Notes under the pieces: model-generated
Database searches by the model: none
What the model saw: only the letters and a program-made list of their open reading frames with translations
Told to the model about the DNA's origin: nothing
NCBI GenBank assembly: GCA_025266875.1
Contig: JALLLT010000041.1
Location: 304,819-368,818, forward strand
DNA: 64,000 bases
Origin: Fennellomyces sp. T-0311
Lineage: Eukaryota > Mucoromycota > Mucoromycetes > Mucorales > Lichtheimiaceae
Direction of reading: 5' to 3'
Position numbers and translations under genes: made by a program
In this document: in pieces, positions 48,691 to 60,429 of the stretch
Position numbering within the stretch: position 1 is the stretch's first letter
Layout of the letters: each line of letters begins with the position of its first letter

Positions 48691-49925
48691 ATGCTAAGTG
48701 CTTATGCATGGATTTTCATTACTGGCATTATTGTCTTTTTCATTGCCATTGTTATCCTTCTCTTCTTCACTCGCTCTCCCATTGAACTTCCTTTATCCGT
48801 AAGCGGCGGTGACTCCGATTTTGAAGAATGGCCGATCGAATCTGAAGAGCAAGTAGCAGCACTTCCTGAAGATGCCAGACTGAGCTATGAAAGGGCAAAA
48901 GGTAGTTTAGAGATAAGTTTATAGCAGAAACTTAATTAACACAATGAACCTCAGTCTTCCAGGAGCGACACCCGCCGGACAGCATTCCCACCGATATCAC
49001 ACCGCCCCAGTTCGTATCTATTCAAGAAAAAGGCGTCTCGGCATTTGAATTTGAAGGGGAGCCGGATGCAAACTGTTTTGTCGCCGGACGAACCGAGATC
49101 CAGTTCATGTATGGTGAATCCTGTGTTCAAACGAACCTTCCACTACCTAGGAATCAGGAAGTATATTATTGGGAGGTATACGTCGATCTGTTGTTTTTTC
49201 TTTGTCTTATGTTTAATCAATTCCATCCCTTTAGGCAAAAATGTTTGATCTCCCTGACACCACTACTGTCTCCGTCGGCGTGGCAACAAAACCTTATCCA
49301 AGCTGGCGGTTGCCAGGTAACATGATATATACTTTGGAAGGAAGCATTTTTTCGTAACAGTGAAACCGGTACAGGCTGGAATCGGTACTCGATAGGCTAT
49401 TTTTCCAACAATGGCTGTAAATATTTCAGCTCTCCATTCAACGGAAAACCATACGGTTTAACATTCACCCATGGTGATGTTATCGGTGTGGGGTATCGAC
49501 ATCGCACGGGCACCGTATTTTATACACGTAATGGTCGCAAACTCGAGGACGCTTATACTGGATTACGATGGAATTTGTTTCCCACAGTGGGAGCCAATGG
49601 TCCTTGCCAGGTCCATGTCAATTTGGGTCAAATGGGTTTTGTTTTCGTGGAAGCAAATGTGAAAAAATGGGGCCTTGCTCCTTCTCAAGGAACACTTGCT
49701 CCTCCACCTGCTTATGGATCCGAAAATGATACAATTCTGCTTGCTTCTGGAAGCTTTCAGAATAACCACGGAAGTAGTAGCAGTAGTAGCAGAAATAGTA
49801 CACACCGCGATTCGGATGACAGACAAAATCCCGTGTTGATCACAATCGATGGTGCTTCACAATCATCAAGTGGCCACGTTGAACCGCCACCCTATTCCTC
49901 TCCAAGTAGCGATGAAGGTCAATGA
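48691..49925 (+). CDS. SSH4/EAR1-like SPRY-domain adaptor of a Rsp5-type ubiquitin ligase
   Basis: Model: 48691-48901, 48955-49175, 49235-49316, 49375-49925; 354 aa. One N-terminal membrane anchor (WIFITGIIVFFIAIVILLFF). After an acidic linker comes a SPRY/B30.2 domain: PPQFVSIQEKGVSAFEFEG, then NQEVYYWE, TVSVGVATKPYPSWRLPGWN, SIGYFSNNGCKYF, GDVIGVGYRHRTGTVFYTRN and WNLFPTVGANGPCQVHVNLG. The C-terminal tail has two PY-type motifs, APPPAY and EPPPYS. This is the layout of yeast Ssh4 and Ear1, which sit in endosome/vacuole membranes and bring Rsp5 to cargo permeases for sorting into multivesicular bodies. Every conserved SPRY block is present, and the single-pass anchor plus PPxY supports the same role here. 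Confidence 0.9.
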
Positions 49926-52653
49926 ACTGTAGATTTTTTTAATCGTCGCTCCTTTTGTTTACTTCATACCCTCTTTTTTCTCACCATTGTTTATGTGCAA
50001 ATTCCCTCCATCCTTTTCTTTTTCTTCCTATTACTCATGCGATTCAGTTGTATATAAATTATCATTTTACCGCTTTGCAAAAAAAAAGCTTCTTTCCCTA
50101 CCTCATTTGCTAGGTTTCTATTTCGAGCTAAGGAATTGATGTCACGATACCCCTGTGCCTGCATCCCATGCCCATTGTCAAACATTAATCCACCTGAACT
50201 ACCGCCTTTTGTTAATTTGCCAAACCTTAAATATGGTAATGATGATCATAACGAGAAGCAGTTATTGAATTGTCTAAGAAAATCATCTGGCATACTTATG
50301 GTCAGACACGATATATAGTCGTAGCTACAATGACCTGACAAAACCATTTATACATTGGTAATATATTATATGGGATAATTTCCCGAAGCGAAGCTCGCTT
50401 CTTGCGTACAATAGACATTATATATGCTTCTGCAGTGTTCGGATCGACAGACTCTTGATTGCATCGTTTCTCTTAACGAAGACTTCCTAAAAATACAAAA
50501 ACCTATATATTGTGTGTTACTTGAATAAAAAAAAATCCTCGTAGTGAAGCCTGAAACTGGAGGTTGAAAATGTTGTTCAACCTGTTCATTAACGTTGTTC
50601 TCAGAGCCCTAGCAGCTCTATTGTATTTCTCTACAAAAATACTATTTAGCAATTTGTTAGTGGAAGAGCCACTGCCATAATACACTCAAGAGTCACAATA
50701 TCAGTCCACTCAGCTGTATCCTGTTGGTAGGTTCAGTTCTTTAAACTCATGGCAGATATAAGCACCCTCGATCAATTACACGGATAATGATTCCATCCTA
50801 GAGCCATCAATACAGTTTTTCGATTAGCTGCTTTCATAAAATAAAACCGTCATGATATTAAAAGTGTACAGTAATACCAAATGTTACTACTTCTTTAGTG
50901 CTTTTCGCGTATTTCATGCGTAAATCTATTGCCTCTTGCATGCTTCTTGTACTCGGACTTTTGCGATTTGGAAATCGTGGTCCAGAGCTCAGGAACTCGC
51001 CACCTCGTCGCTCCCATCATCTAGCAATTTATCGTTCAGTTTACATGTAGTAGAGTATTAGATTTCAGTCTGCTGGCATAATGAAGCCCTTCGTATGCCC
51101 ATGAGATGAGTCCTGCTCTAGTTGCACACTATCATGGACGGAGAAAGTAGGCTCAAGAAAATGACGACAATAAGTTTCCGATGAGGCACAGTTATGACGA
51201 TTTGGTCTTGAATCTGAGTTTGCCATGGGCAAGGCATGCTGAGACTATGATCATGCTCAATGCGAGTTCATAGAGCATAGTGTCTTTGTACAGTACGGTG
51301 AGCGGTGGATCGAAGGCTGGATGTACTGTGGAAGTGTGCAGATTGCATTAGGGCATGGCAGTTGACATAGACAGTATCTGAAAGATCAACATAGTTCTAC
51401 TATCCAATTGTTGCTGCCGTTGGGTCAACTTTGGTCACAAAATTGAGGGAAGATGTAGGCGACGCGTATAATAATCATTTGAACTGAGCTCGCATCGTCG
51501 ACAAGAGTCCTAACCCGGTATCTTTAAAAGATCGTAGCGTTGGGGCTGGCGGTTGGTGCCAAATTCACCAAATCCCTATCATTCCTTAGAATACCCCATT
51601 CTGATCGGCTGCGATGGGACAAATAGATCGCTGCTAAGTGGACGCTGCGGCGCTTCTTCCTGTGTTCTTTATAATACAAGCCAAGGTTAACCAAGATTAG
51701 GTAACTATGAGTTTTCCACTCATGACGTATCAGCTTGGTAGATAATTTGTTGCTGTACTCTAGAAAGAAGCTAATATAAAGACGATACAATGTCACCAAT
51801 ATCCCACTGCAATTCAACTGCGACGTAGTTCTGGGTGTTCTGCTCCAATATGACTATATAGTTTCTTTAGTCAGTCTGAAAACTTTCATCTTCGCACTAA
51901 GAGCCAATTATATTTGACGAATCAACATCACAAGGTTGCAATTCTTTTTCCAACAAAACCTGATAGAGCGCTGGTCACAAGCAACACAAATTCTTTAAAG
52001 CGGAAACACGGACGACTAAATTAACAGATACTGAAGATGAGCTTACTGCCAAATTTATTCAATCGATAGCCTACTTCTTTATATTTAAAATCACTGAACT
52101 TGTTGTTGCTTCCTCGTATTGCATACGGTGAGGTACAGTTGTTCAAAAGCAGGCGTTTGCAGCCGCATGTAGTAGCAGGAAGTGTTAAAGTGGCATTGAG
52201 AAACTGTAGCACATTAAAGTCGCAGGTTGAAGAGACTTTAGGTAACAGAGCAACAACTTCCAATAGGACATTAATCGCCAAAAACGAAGCGTCACGAGTG
52301 TGAGATTTAGGGAAATGGAACAAAACCTTCATTCCGTAGGAATTCATGTAGGAACCTTGCTTGGCACTTGCTATATCCAATGCTCCGTGAACAAGTTGGT
52401 ATTATCAGCTGCAGTGTGCTAAAATCAATTACTTGTATCTTTTGCTGTAGAAATTACGAAAAAGTCAATCTCATTAAGTGATAATAAAAGCCTTCCAGCT
52501 CTACTACAAATATGAGTTAAGAAAAGTATAAAGACGTGCAGCACAGCTGGAACGTAGCGGCGACACCTCGCTTTTCCTTATCCACGGAGGGATACGGGAA
52601 TTTGTTGACTCGTTCGGGTGTATTACTTGACAGAAGGACTACCATTCCTCTCA
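49926..52653. other. Intergenic region
   Basis: About 2.7 kb, AT-rich. A 119-codon frame at 52021-52380 (minus) and scattered protein-like words near 51140-51260 (LVLNLSLPWARHAETM) have no start/splice model and no domain, so at best they are relics. No RNA gene seen. The region ends at the target-site duplication of a solo LTR. Confidence 0.45.
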
Positions 52654-52658
52654 AACAG

Positions 52659-53048
52659 TGTGGTATCCTGACATACCAGTCATCCATTGTCTACTTGTCT
52701 TTCCATCTCAGCCTTTGTTACATCCGTTTCTTTATTTCGACATCAACAACCGCACAGTTATCTATTGGCCTGTTTGCTGGCTTGTTTGTCAGTGAGACCT
52801 TGATTTGGTTTCAGACTTCAAAAAGGACCATTCACGTTAACTCAGTCACTGCATGATTATCCGTTCCTTCGTAGTAAGACAGTATGATCATTAGGATTAC
52901 GGCGATAACACGGACTCGGCTCTGATAGAAAAGCATTCATCTTCTCCGTCCCAATTCATCATTAGTTTAAATAAAAAGTAGTTTCTTCAATAAAACAACA
53001 TCTTATTTTGGTCTCGTTATTGAAGCTTTCCAATTGAGCGATACCACA
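52659..53048 (+). mobile_element. Solo LTR A (subfamily 1a) with 5-bp target-site duplication AACAG
   Basis: 390 bp beginning TGTGGTATCC and ending GATACCACA, so the ends are inverted repeats with TG...CA. It is flanked by AACAG on both sides (52654-52658 and 53049-53053), a clean target-site duplication. It is about 90-95% identical by eye to LTR B at 61396-61789. Near the 3' end a TATA-like element is followed within about 30 bp by AATAAA. No internal retroelement sequence is present, so this is a solo LTR from LTR-LTR recombination. A frame inside it (52536-52856) is not a gene, since the same frame recurs in LTR B. Confidence 0.9.
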
Positions 53049-53053
53049 AACAG

Positions 53054-54391
53054 ACTTTAATCTATGTCAATAGGCACTTCCAACACCAATGACATGCTTC
53101 ATCTAGCAACAACTCGGTTATGTTTCACGCAGTTGCCAGGTTCCGATAGTACACAAAGTGCGGTTCCTGCCCAAACTAAATTCCTTACTGCAAATCTTAG
53201 TGATTTTGTCTTCTTTGGTTTGTTAGTAGTTTATAGCGCCAACTTCTCGAGAGAAAAAATTCATGAACTTCGTGAACCCATTCCATTACGAAATTACTAT
53301 ATGCCCTGCCTGTGTATACACTTAATACAACTTATACTCCACCGTATTTATTATCCATACACCATTCTGTCCCTTTTTTTATTCGCGCTCTAGTACTTTG
53401 TCTATCACGTCATCGCTTTCAAGTATACAAATGATTCATATGGCCCTCTGGCTATATGATGCTTTCCTTCTCCGAACGTGAACCATGCCAATTTGCGGCA
53501 TACACAGGGTCCTTTTTTGTCTTAACCAGAAATGATCCTTGAGTTTGGTTGCTCCTATTCAACTGTGACTCAGAAGAATGTATGTATGTATTTCTTTCCT
53601 CTTTAGTTCTACTCCGTGATATAGCCTTGCACAAATAGAGAGTTCACTCGGGTACTCACAATGTACTAATTAACTCCACTGTTAGGAGTAATGGGCAAAA
53701 GCAACGATTCACTGGGTCAGAAGTCCAAAATTTATTCTTTGTGTGCATGCTCTGCACTGTAGCATGTGTAACAAGGACCAAAAAAGTTCAAAAAGGAGTA
53801 GTTCCCACAGCCAATGGGAGCTACTTGGTAAATTCCCTCCAACGTGCCATCTTGACAGCCGTATCAGTGCTCTGAGTTTTCCCTGCTGTATTGCTACCCT
53901 CGGGCTGTTCCCCAGTATTGAACAACCTCCCAGCCCAGGCTTACGCCCAAACTCGAATGTTGACACCGAACTCTGCAAGACACTGCCTTCGACAGGACAA
54001 CCAAGCAACCCTTGATCCACTGACTAGTAGATTCATTCCTTCATAGACCGCCACTCGGCTTACAGAAACACGCAACAGTTTCCGGTCGATTTTGGGGCTT
54101 GTGCTCGCTTTCCTTTTATGCTATGTAATTTTGGATTAAACGCGAATTGTGGTATTTGCTTTTTCAAACTCAATCCCTTGCCTGCTCTTCACCGCCGTGA
54201 TCATACATAAGCTTTATGATGGTAGTTTGCGGTCCACTGATCACCAACAACAAGCTATAAGTAGCTTGCCCCTGCTCCATAAACCATAAAATAATATTCC
54301 ATTATGCTAACTTTATACATATAAGATTTTTTTTATTCGGATAGCCAAGTACTTTCAGTGCTGAGAGTACACACACACAGAAAAATTGATA
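53054..54391. other. Intergenic region downstream of the KH-domain gene
   Basis: About 1.3 kb. The block at 53709-54020 has higher GC and overlapping frames on both strands, but neither frame has recognisable content. A short CA repeat (about 54371-54380) lies just past the KH gene stop. Confidence 0.4.
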
Positions 54392-56044
54392 TTAACGCAA
54401 TCCCAATCGACCTTTTTCACTTTCCAATCGTGAATACAGCAGATAAAGAGCCATCTGATTGCTTTCGGGAGTTCCGGTGATGGTTACCAGACGCTCGTTC
54501 GTATTGCCGTGGGGATCTGCAATCTTGATATGGCTTCCACTCAACTGTCGGATCTCGTTAATCTTGCTACCACCTTTACCAATGATACATCCAACCTAGT
54601 ACCCCAGTATGTCAGTACCTCCCGTGTACAGACAGATTCAGTGGATGCTTACCATCTCGTTCGGGATAAAAATCTGTTGGGCTTGCGAGCTCGCCACCAT
54701 GCCAGCCATGCTATAATCACTTTGACGGCTGGTTGCGCCGGGCATACCTCCATAAGCACCGACAGCAGCAGCGGCAGCGGCAGCTTGGTAGTAGAACTGA
54801 GGATTGGCTCCACTCATTTGCATACCTCCCATATGTCCCATCATTGCTCCGTAAGGGTTCATGGTCGAAGCAGCTGCAGCGGCCGCGTTGGCTCCGCCAT
54901 TGACACCTGACGAACTCACTCGTCCCATACCAGTGTGATATCCTCGACCAGTCATGGCGGCGCCTTGGGGTTGTGGGCGATACTGAATGGTCGTATTTGT
55001 GTTCATGCGTTCAGGATGCTCAGCGAGTATCTCGCTGATCTGCTGGATGGCAGACTGAACTGCATCGGTGGTTCCAACAATGGTAACTGTACGTTCGGTC
55101 GACATGGGCAATGCTTCTTCGGAAGCGTTCACACGCGCATGACTGTGTTCTTGGATCGAGCGAATGACAGTGCCACCGCGACCAATCAAGGTACCCATGC
55201 GGGCGTCTGCAACAAGCAATCGAATTGTCAAAGTTTGGTCTTGACCATCATCGGGTTTAGGCATTTCTGACAAGATTTTTTGGGCCACAAGCGAGTATGC
55301 CTAACAGCACCACATAATTAATTCCCATGTTGCTGCTAGGCTACGTTCTGTCATTACCTTGGCAACCGCGTTCACGGGGCCTGTAACGGTCAGGATACGT
55401 TCGTATGCACCGGGGATGATGTCCGAGATGGTGACCCGTGCAGTGGAAAGCTCACGGATCTCGCTTACGTTTTTACCTCCTCGACCAATGATAACACCAG
55501 CATCCTTAGTAGAAACAAGCGACCGGATGGAGACGGTGGGTACACCAGGTGGCAAAGAAGTCATCGATTGGGCATCGGCTGTGTCATAATGAACTGCACT
55601 TGCTGAAGTCGACGCCGCTGCAACGGTGGCCGCGGTGGCTGTGCTTGAACCGTTGGGGTCTTTTCCTTCACCGTCGAGCAAAATCTGAACCTCCTCGTCT
55701 TCGCCGTCATCCGAGTCTTGGGAACCACCGTACTCCTCCCACTTCTTCCGTCGAGATCGTCCGGTACTATTTGCGGTTGCTGTAGATGTGGATGTACTGC
55801 CGTTACCGTTTTCTGCTGTGGACGATGCCGCAGCACCGTTCGTGTCGTTTTTATCGGTGTCGGCCTCGGCTGCGCCGGCAAAATGCGGTGCTTTCGTTTC
55901 CGGATCAGGAACAGCTTGACGCTTGGGGTGACGATCGTCCTGGCCGTCGCGTTCATAGTCGGAATCCCAATCACCGTCTTCGAGACGAGGACGCTTGGAC
56001 CGATCAGTGGGCGAGCCGTTCATATCTACTTCTGTTGTCGACAT
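54392..56044 (-). CDS. Triple KH-domain RNA-binding protein (PCBP / Hek2-like), three exons
   Basis: Model: 56044-55358, 55300-54653, 54595-54392; 512 aa. The N-terminal 150 residues are charged and Ser/Thr-rich, with an RSRRKKWEEYGG basic patch. KH1 follows IRSLVSTKDAGVIIGRGGKN; KH2 follows IRLLVADARMGTLIGRGGTV; KH3 has VGCIIGKGGSKINEIRQLSG. Each has the intact GxxG loop. Ala/Gly/Met-rich sequence separates KH2 from KH3. This two-plus-one KH arrangement is that of poly(rC)-binding proteins and yeast Hek2/Pbp2, which act in mRNA localisation, stability and telomere-related functions. A 5'-UTR intron is likely at 56150-56055 (GTAAGAC...TTGCAG, ending 10 nt before ATG). Intron/exon boundaries fall in phase 0 throughout. 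Confidence 0.92.
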
Positions 56045-57540
56045 TGTCTCTTGTCTGCAAGAAGAAATGATTTCAAACGACGATAAGCAACGGCGGCGAT
56101 TGTGTGTGATGTAACCGAGATGACACCCTATGACTGAGAAAAAGTCTTACCTTGGATATGTGTTATTTGCTCTCCTATGTGCACACTAAGGTTAGCCGGA
56201 GCACGATTGAGAGCGCAGGGAGCTTACCGATTGAAAGAAAGAAGCTTACGACCTTTGGTAAAGAGGAACAAGGCGCAAGTGTTGTGGAGAAGGATGTGTT
56301 GGGTGAGGAGAAACAGAGGGTTTTGTAATGTGTACAATGATGAATGGAAATGGTTTAAACCGGTGTTTCTGTGTTTCTGTGAGAATGCAAAGGGGAAAGA
56401 TCAACTGTTTAGAAAGGTGTGCATGCAAGGTAATCAATCACAACAAAAGACTGCTGCAGGCCGCCACCCGCCACCCATGAAAAAATAAAATGGATTCCAT
56501 TTGGAAGTAAAACGGAGATCGTGGGTAGAATGGATCCAATGGACAGATGGCGAAGCGGCATCAAGGCTGGAGCAGTACAAAAAGAATGTATGAATGCGAG
56601 AGAAAGAGAGAAGAGACAATACCGTCGATTGCAGTGAGCCGCGTGGTGTGCGTTAATGGAGAGTGAAAGAGCAAAGGACAAAGATCCACCAGCGGCAACA
56701 AAATTATTTCGAACGGAAAGGCTTGACGCACGTGTCTCCCCGATTCACAACTACCAGCCTTTTCTTTGTCTCTCTCTCTCTCTTCTTAAAGGCAACCGTC
56801 CGCTCGCAAAGGGTCATGGCAATAGACATCGTTTTCCTGGAAACCATCCACCGTCTCCATTGTCAACCACCCTAACTTGCGCAGCCCGCCCCTTCTCCTT
56901 CGAGCCCTATAAACATGATGCAAGCTGTGGACGATCGTCTGTCTATCACCTGCATCCCGTAATAACACGCTGGATACCCGTCTCATGATTAATGGTTCCG
57001 AGAAGATTTTGTAATATGATACCGTGCCTTCGGAAATACGAAAACTTAATGATGGACAACTATAGCAATTTTAATTTACAGTGTGCAAGCGTGCAGGTTT
57101 ATATTGGCGCCGTACTACCACTCTTCCAGCGGGCCTGCCCATATTCATACCACACCGAGCTTTCTTAGCGCTCGAGACCCTTCTTCATGTGCGTTTTAGA
57201 CTGAAATAAACTTTCGAACTAGTAACCACTGTGTCCCGGTTGAGAGGACTCTTTCTCGAAAGTCGTCCATTCTTGTCAAGGCACGATACATCCCGGTCTG
57301 CTTACAAAAGGCACCAAAGTATCAACTTCTGTAATGCAGGTATATGCATTATAGAATCGCCAGCATCAGTAGAGTCGAATAGAACTGAGAGAGCGATAGA
57401 TCCGTTGGCAGATGGGAAGAAACGGAAATCAATAGCCGATACCAAAAATAGTATCGGTTGGCTACAAAAGCGCATAAAAGTCGCGTCTAAGAGCGCGATC
57501 TATATCTACTTCTTTTCCGTTGCTGTAAAAAAACTTCAAC
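56045..57540. other. Divergent intergenic region
   Basis: 1.5 kb between the KH gene (minus) and the peroxiredoxin (plus). It contains the probable KH 5'-UTR intron (56055-56150) and both promoters. Small frames on both strands overlap one another and have no recognisable content. Confidence 0.45.
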
Positions 57541-58290
57541 ATGGTAGGGGTGGTACCGCTCACGCAAATGAAGCCGTCTGCTTAATGTTGCTATTATATT
57601 TATAGACTCTCAAAGTTGGCGACCGAGTATGCGCTTAACTTTCTAATCCACGTAGTAAAGGCTAAGTGCTGATCATTTCCTTGCCAAATAGATTCCCGAT
57701 GACGAGCTGGTGTACGTGCCTTACGATGCAAACGAAAACCTTCAGGCATGTCCCTTGTAAGTGAGTCAATTTCGCTAGCCATCAGATTGACTAACAAGAA
57801 TATCCATGCAAGTCCCCAGAAGTATAAGCTCCATGACAGACTTAAGGGCAAGAAGGCTGTGATCTTTGCCATTCCAGGTATGAAAAAAAAATGGCACGGC
57901 AAGCAATGTAACTAAACATCTCGTGTTGTAACAGCGGCCTTTTCGCCAACCTGTGCTGAAACACATATTCCTGGATTCGTGAAGAACAGCGATGCTCTCA
58001 AAGCAAAAGGCGTGGATGAAATAATTTGCGTCGCTCTTAACGACGGATTCGTCATGAACGCATTTGGAAAAGTGACGGGTGCAAACAAGAGTATCATTAT
58101 GGCAGGTGACGGTAATGGTACTTTTACCCGTGCAACTGGTTTGACCTTGGATTTGAGTTCGCTCTCGCTTGGCACGAGATCGAAGCGCTATGCCATGATT
58201 GTCGACCATCTTGTTGTCAAATATTTGGGCGTTGAGTCCGGAGGCGAGGTGTCCGACTCTTCTGCAGAGGCTGTTTTGGCCAACTTGTAA
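57541..58290 (+). CDS. AHP1-type thiol peroxiredoxin, five exons
   Basis: Reduces alkyl hydroperoxides and H2O2 with thioredoxin. Model: 57541-57543, 57606-57626, 57692-57756, 57813-57877, 57935-58290; 169 aa. The first coding exon is the ATG alone and the second has seven codons, joining to MTLKVGDRIPDDELVYVPYD. The peroxidatic site is PAAFSPTC (C58), followed by AETHIPGFV. A second cysteine, C28 in LQACPF, sits where the resolving cysteine (C31) of yeast Ahp1 lies; Ahp1 also has the PAAFSPTC wording instead of PGAFSPTC. LNDGFVMNAFGKVTGA and RSKRYAMIVDHLVVKYLGVE complete the Prx5/AHP fold. The C-terminus ends AEAVLANL. AATAAA lies about 45 bp after the stop. Confidence 0.92.
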
Positions 58291-59154
58291 TTGGTCGATA
58301 TCCATGATCGTGTGAATATACTTGTCCGAATAAAATAAAGGTTTAGCCCAGACAGTCTGTGAATGAGAAAATTCTCGGTGTAACCCATAGTAGTAAAGCC
58401 GAGTGTTGTTGGTTTAGCTTGAAAACCGCAGATTACCAGTTATGTTTTAGAGCTGGCTCATGACAAAATCTTCGTCAAGTGCCATCCTTCCTGTCATAGA
58501 ACGTGGTCCTCTTTTATTTACTGCCAACTTCATTACGCCGGAGTTTTCGAGAGCATGCAGTGTACCAACCCAATATAATTACAGTTCGTCACTGCACTTT
58601 CAAGTATCGAACATCACAGTCGAGCAGTTGTAATCGAATGAAACCTTTTTACTTCTATGGCTTATTTCCCTGTGCAAAAGACAATGCTTCTTCCACGTTT
58701 GATAATCTTCTGTAAATTTGTAATAAGATATGACCCAAAACGCCTTCGTACTTGCATACTGCTGTATTAAAAATCAGCGTTGCTTATATTAACCTCCACG
58801 GAGACATACTACATCCAGTATATCGCTGTCAGGAAAATAAAAATTTTATGATGCTAGTCCACAAAGCTATTGCTGGGACGCAAGATGGTTGTAAATACCC
58901 CTTTATAAACATGCGCAGTTTATTTAATTTTTGAATATATTGTAGCACCTGCTCCTTATAATAAAAGGCAGCATCTGTGTGTAGAACAAATCTCCAGCGC
59001 TTAATCTAGTAAACGATTGTTATAAAGAACCTCGCCAGAAGACGCGAAAGCTAAACTGCGACTGGTGCCGAAAGCGATTTATGATTGGTCCTCAAACCGT
59101 ACAAAACATCTACGCAAAGACTCCTCCGGCTTCCAACAATATTGAATCAAGCAA
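58291..59154. other. Intergenic region before the LTR cluster
   Basis: About 860 bp, AT-rich; peroxiredoxin 3' UTR at the left. No gene or repeat recognised until the truncated LTR of subfamily 2 begins near 59155. Confidence 0.45.
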
Positions 59155-59339
59155 GAAGTATCGAGTGTCGAAAAGCGACAATAAAAGTCTAAGAGACTCA
59201 GAAAACTGTAGTTTATTGATGAAGAGTTTGATCTATTTATATTAAATGTTCCATGTGGATGGGATTCCTATTGCCGATGTTATCCAAGGCCATATCATGG
59301 TAATACCTGTATAACCATTACGTATGTTATGTTGGGTGT
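59155..59339 (-). mobile_element. LTR subfamily 2, 3' half (fragment E), cut by LTR C
   Basis: Reverse-strand copy of the right half of the intact copy at 62413-62820. Shared landmarks are a TATAAATAGA box, TCAATAAACTACAG, and the GAGTCTC segment. It is interrupted at 59339 after GGTGT. The matching left half (fragment I) is at 60210-60429 in the opposite orientation. The outer boundary near 59155 is set by loss of similarity. Confidence 0.8.
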
Positions 59340-59720
59340 TGTCGTATTCCCGACAAACACCATAATCCATAGTTACATGCTTTTCCTTAGTCCTTGATTA
59401 TATCCACTGTCATTACGACATCAACAACCGTACAGTTATCGATTGCCCTATTTGCTCTTATGTGCAACCTTGATCCGGCTTCACCGATCATGTAAGGCAA
59501 CTTCGTTAACTTGGTCTCAGGTCTTCGGTGTCTTCGACAATATGGCAAGATTATATGATACTTGGTGATAACATGGATCTTTGGGACTATTACACAAAGC
59601 ATTGGTCTTCTCCGTCCCGACTCATCATCAGTATAAATAGAAAGCAACTTTCTTCAATAAAACGTAATCTTATTTTTGGTCTCGTCATTCGAAAGCTTTT
59701 TCTCGTTAAGCGATACCACA
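59340..59720 (+). mobile_element. LTR C (subfamily 1b), left arm of an inverted LTR pair
   Basis: 381 bp from TGTCGTATTCC to GCGATACCACA. Contains AGTATAAATAG followed by TTCAATAAAA, like the other LTRs. It is about 96% identical by eye to LTR D in reverse orientation at 60430-60810, with a central stretch of roughly 200 bp that appears identical. Left flank GGTGT, right flank ATGGC, so it has no duplication of its own; the partner GGTGT is next to LTR D. Confidence 0.85.
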
Positions 59721-60209
59721 ATGGCTACGATATTTGCGCCGCATAGCGGCCTATCTCATAACTGATTATGACAGTCTAGCTTCGTAGGTGAAAGCTGCTT
59801 TTGAAAGTTTTCTATTTGCGAAGAGCGATGTGTCGTTTTTCTAATGCATATATAGAAGATCTTGTTTTTTGGCGATAGGACAGGGCAGTAAATGAAAGAG
59901 GGTAATCTACCTCCTTTTCATGGATCTCGCTTGCTATATTGCAACTTGAGCGTGAGTAAATCTCAACATTGTGGAACCAGGAAGCCATGTACCGTACTCG
60001 AAATCCCATTTTGATTTGGCTCACGAATATACCGCACAAGCATTACTGCTATCTGACGATATTAGTAATATTTGGAAATGAGGATCGGCAAGTCCCAGTT
60101 GTCAGTAATAAAGCTGGTTCCAACGCATAAAGATGCTACAGTATATCATACCTAGCTGTACTTTTCCAGCCCAAACATGACACTGTAGTGTTTAGTTTGT
60201 CGTATCTAG
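59721..60209. other. Spacer between LTR C and fragment I (inverted segment)
   Basis: About 490 bp of AT-rich DNA with no gene or known repeat. It lies inside the segment inferred to have been inverted by recombination between LTR C and LTR D. Confidence 0.5.
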
Positions 60210-60429
60210 TGTTGTATCCAACATGAAAATAACCACTGGTCATTATCTCGGAATGGGTATCTCTCACTTTTCTTTTTCGTAAAACTCACTCATGCAGACA
60301 TATCTTCCATATCTGACATATTGTCGCAGATGTTGTTATGAACGCGTGTCAACAGCTATCCCCTAGCTTATCATTATCCGTTATGGATCGGCCCATGACG
60401 ATAGATATCACCCATCCCTCAAAAACACC
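60210..60429 (+). mobile_element. LTR subfamily 2, 5' half (fragment I), cut by LTR D
   Basis: Begins TGTTGTATCCAACATGA, matches the intact copy (62413 onward) along its length, and stops at ACACC where LTR D begins. The intact copy continues through the same ACACC into the sequence found as fragment E. Fragments I and E are therefore the two halves of one element, now in opposite orientations. Confidence 0.85.

Noticed and set aside
52536..52856. 106-codon frame with hydrophobic text (GILTYQSSIVYLSFHLSLCY)
   Set aside because: It runs from flanking DNA into solo LTR A, and the same wording recurs in LTR B (61294-61593). It is LTR sequence, not a gene.
53709..54020. GC-richer block with overlapping frames on both strands
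   Set aside because: Neither frame has a recognisable domain, start context or splice partner, and it is not repeated elsewhere in the window as far as I can see.
59387..59647. 86-codon frame (minus) repeated almost identically at 60503-60763 (plus)
   Set aside because: Both copies lie inside the inverted LTR pair C and D. The repetition reflects the LTRs, and the promoter/poly(A) region overlaps the frame.
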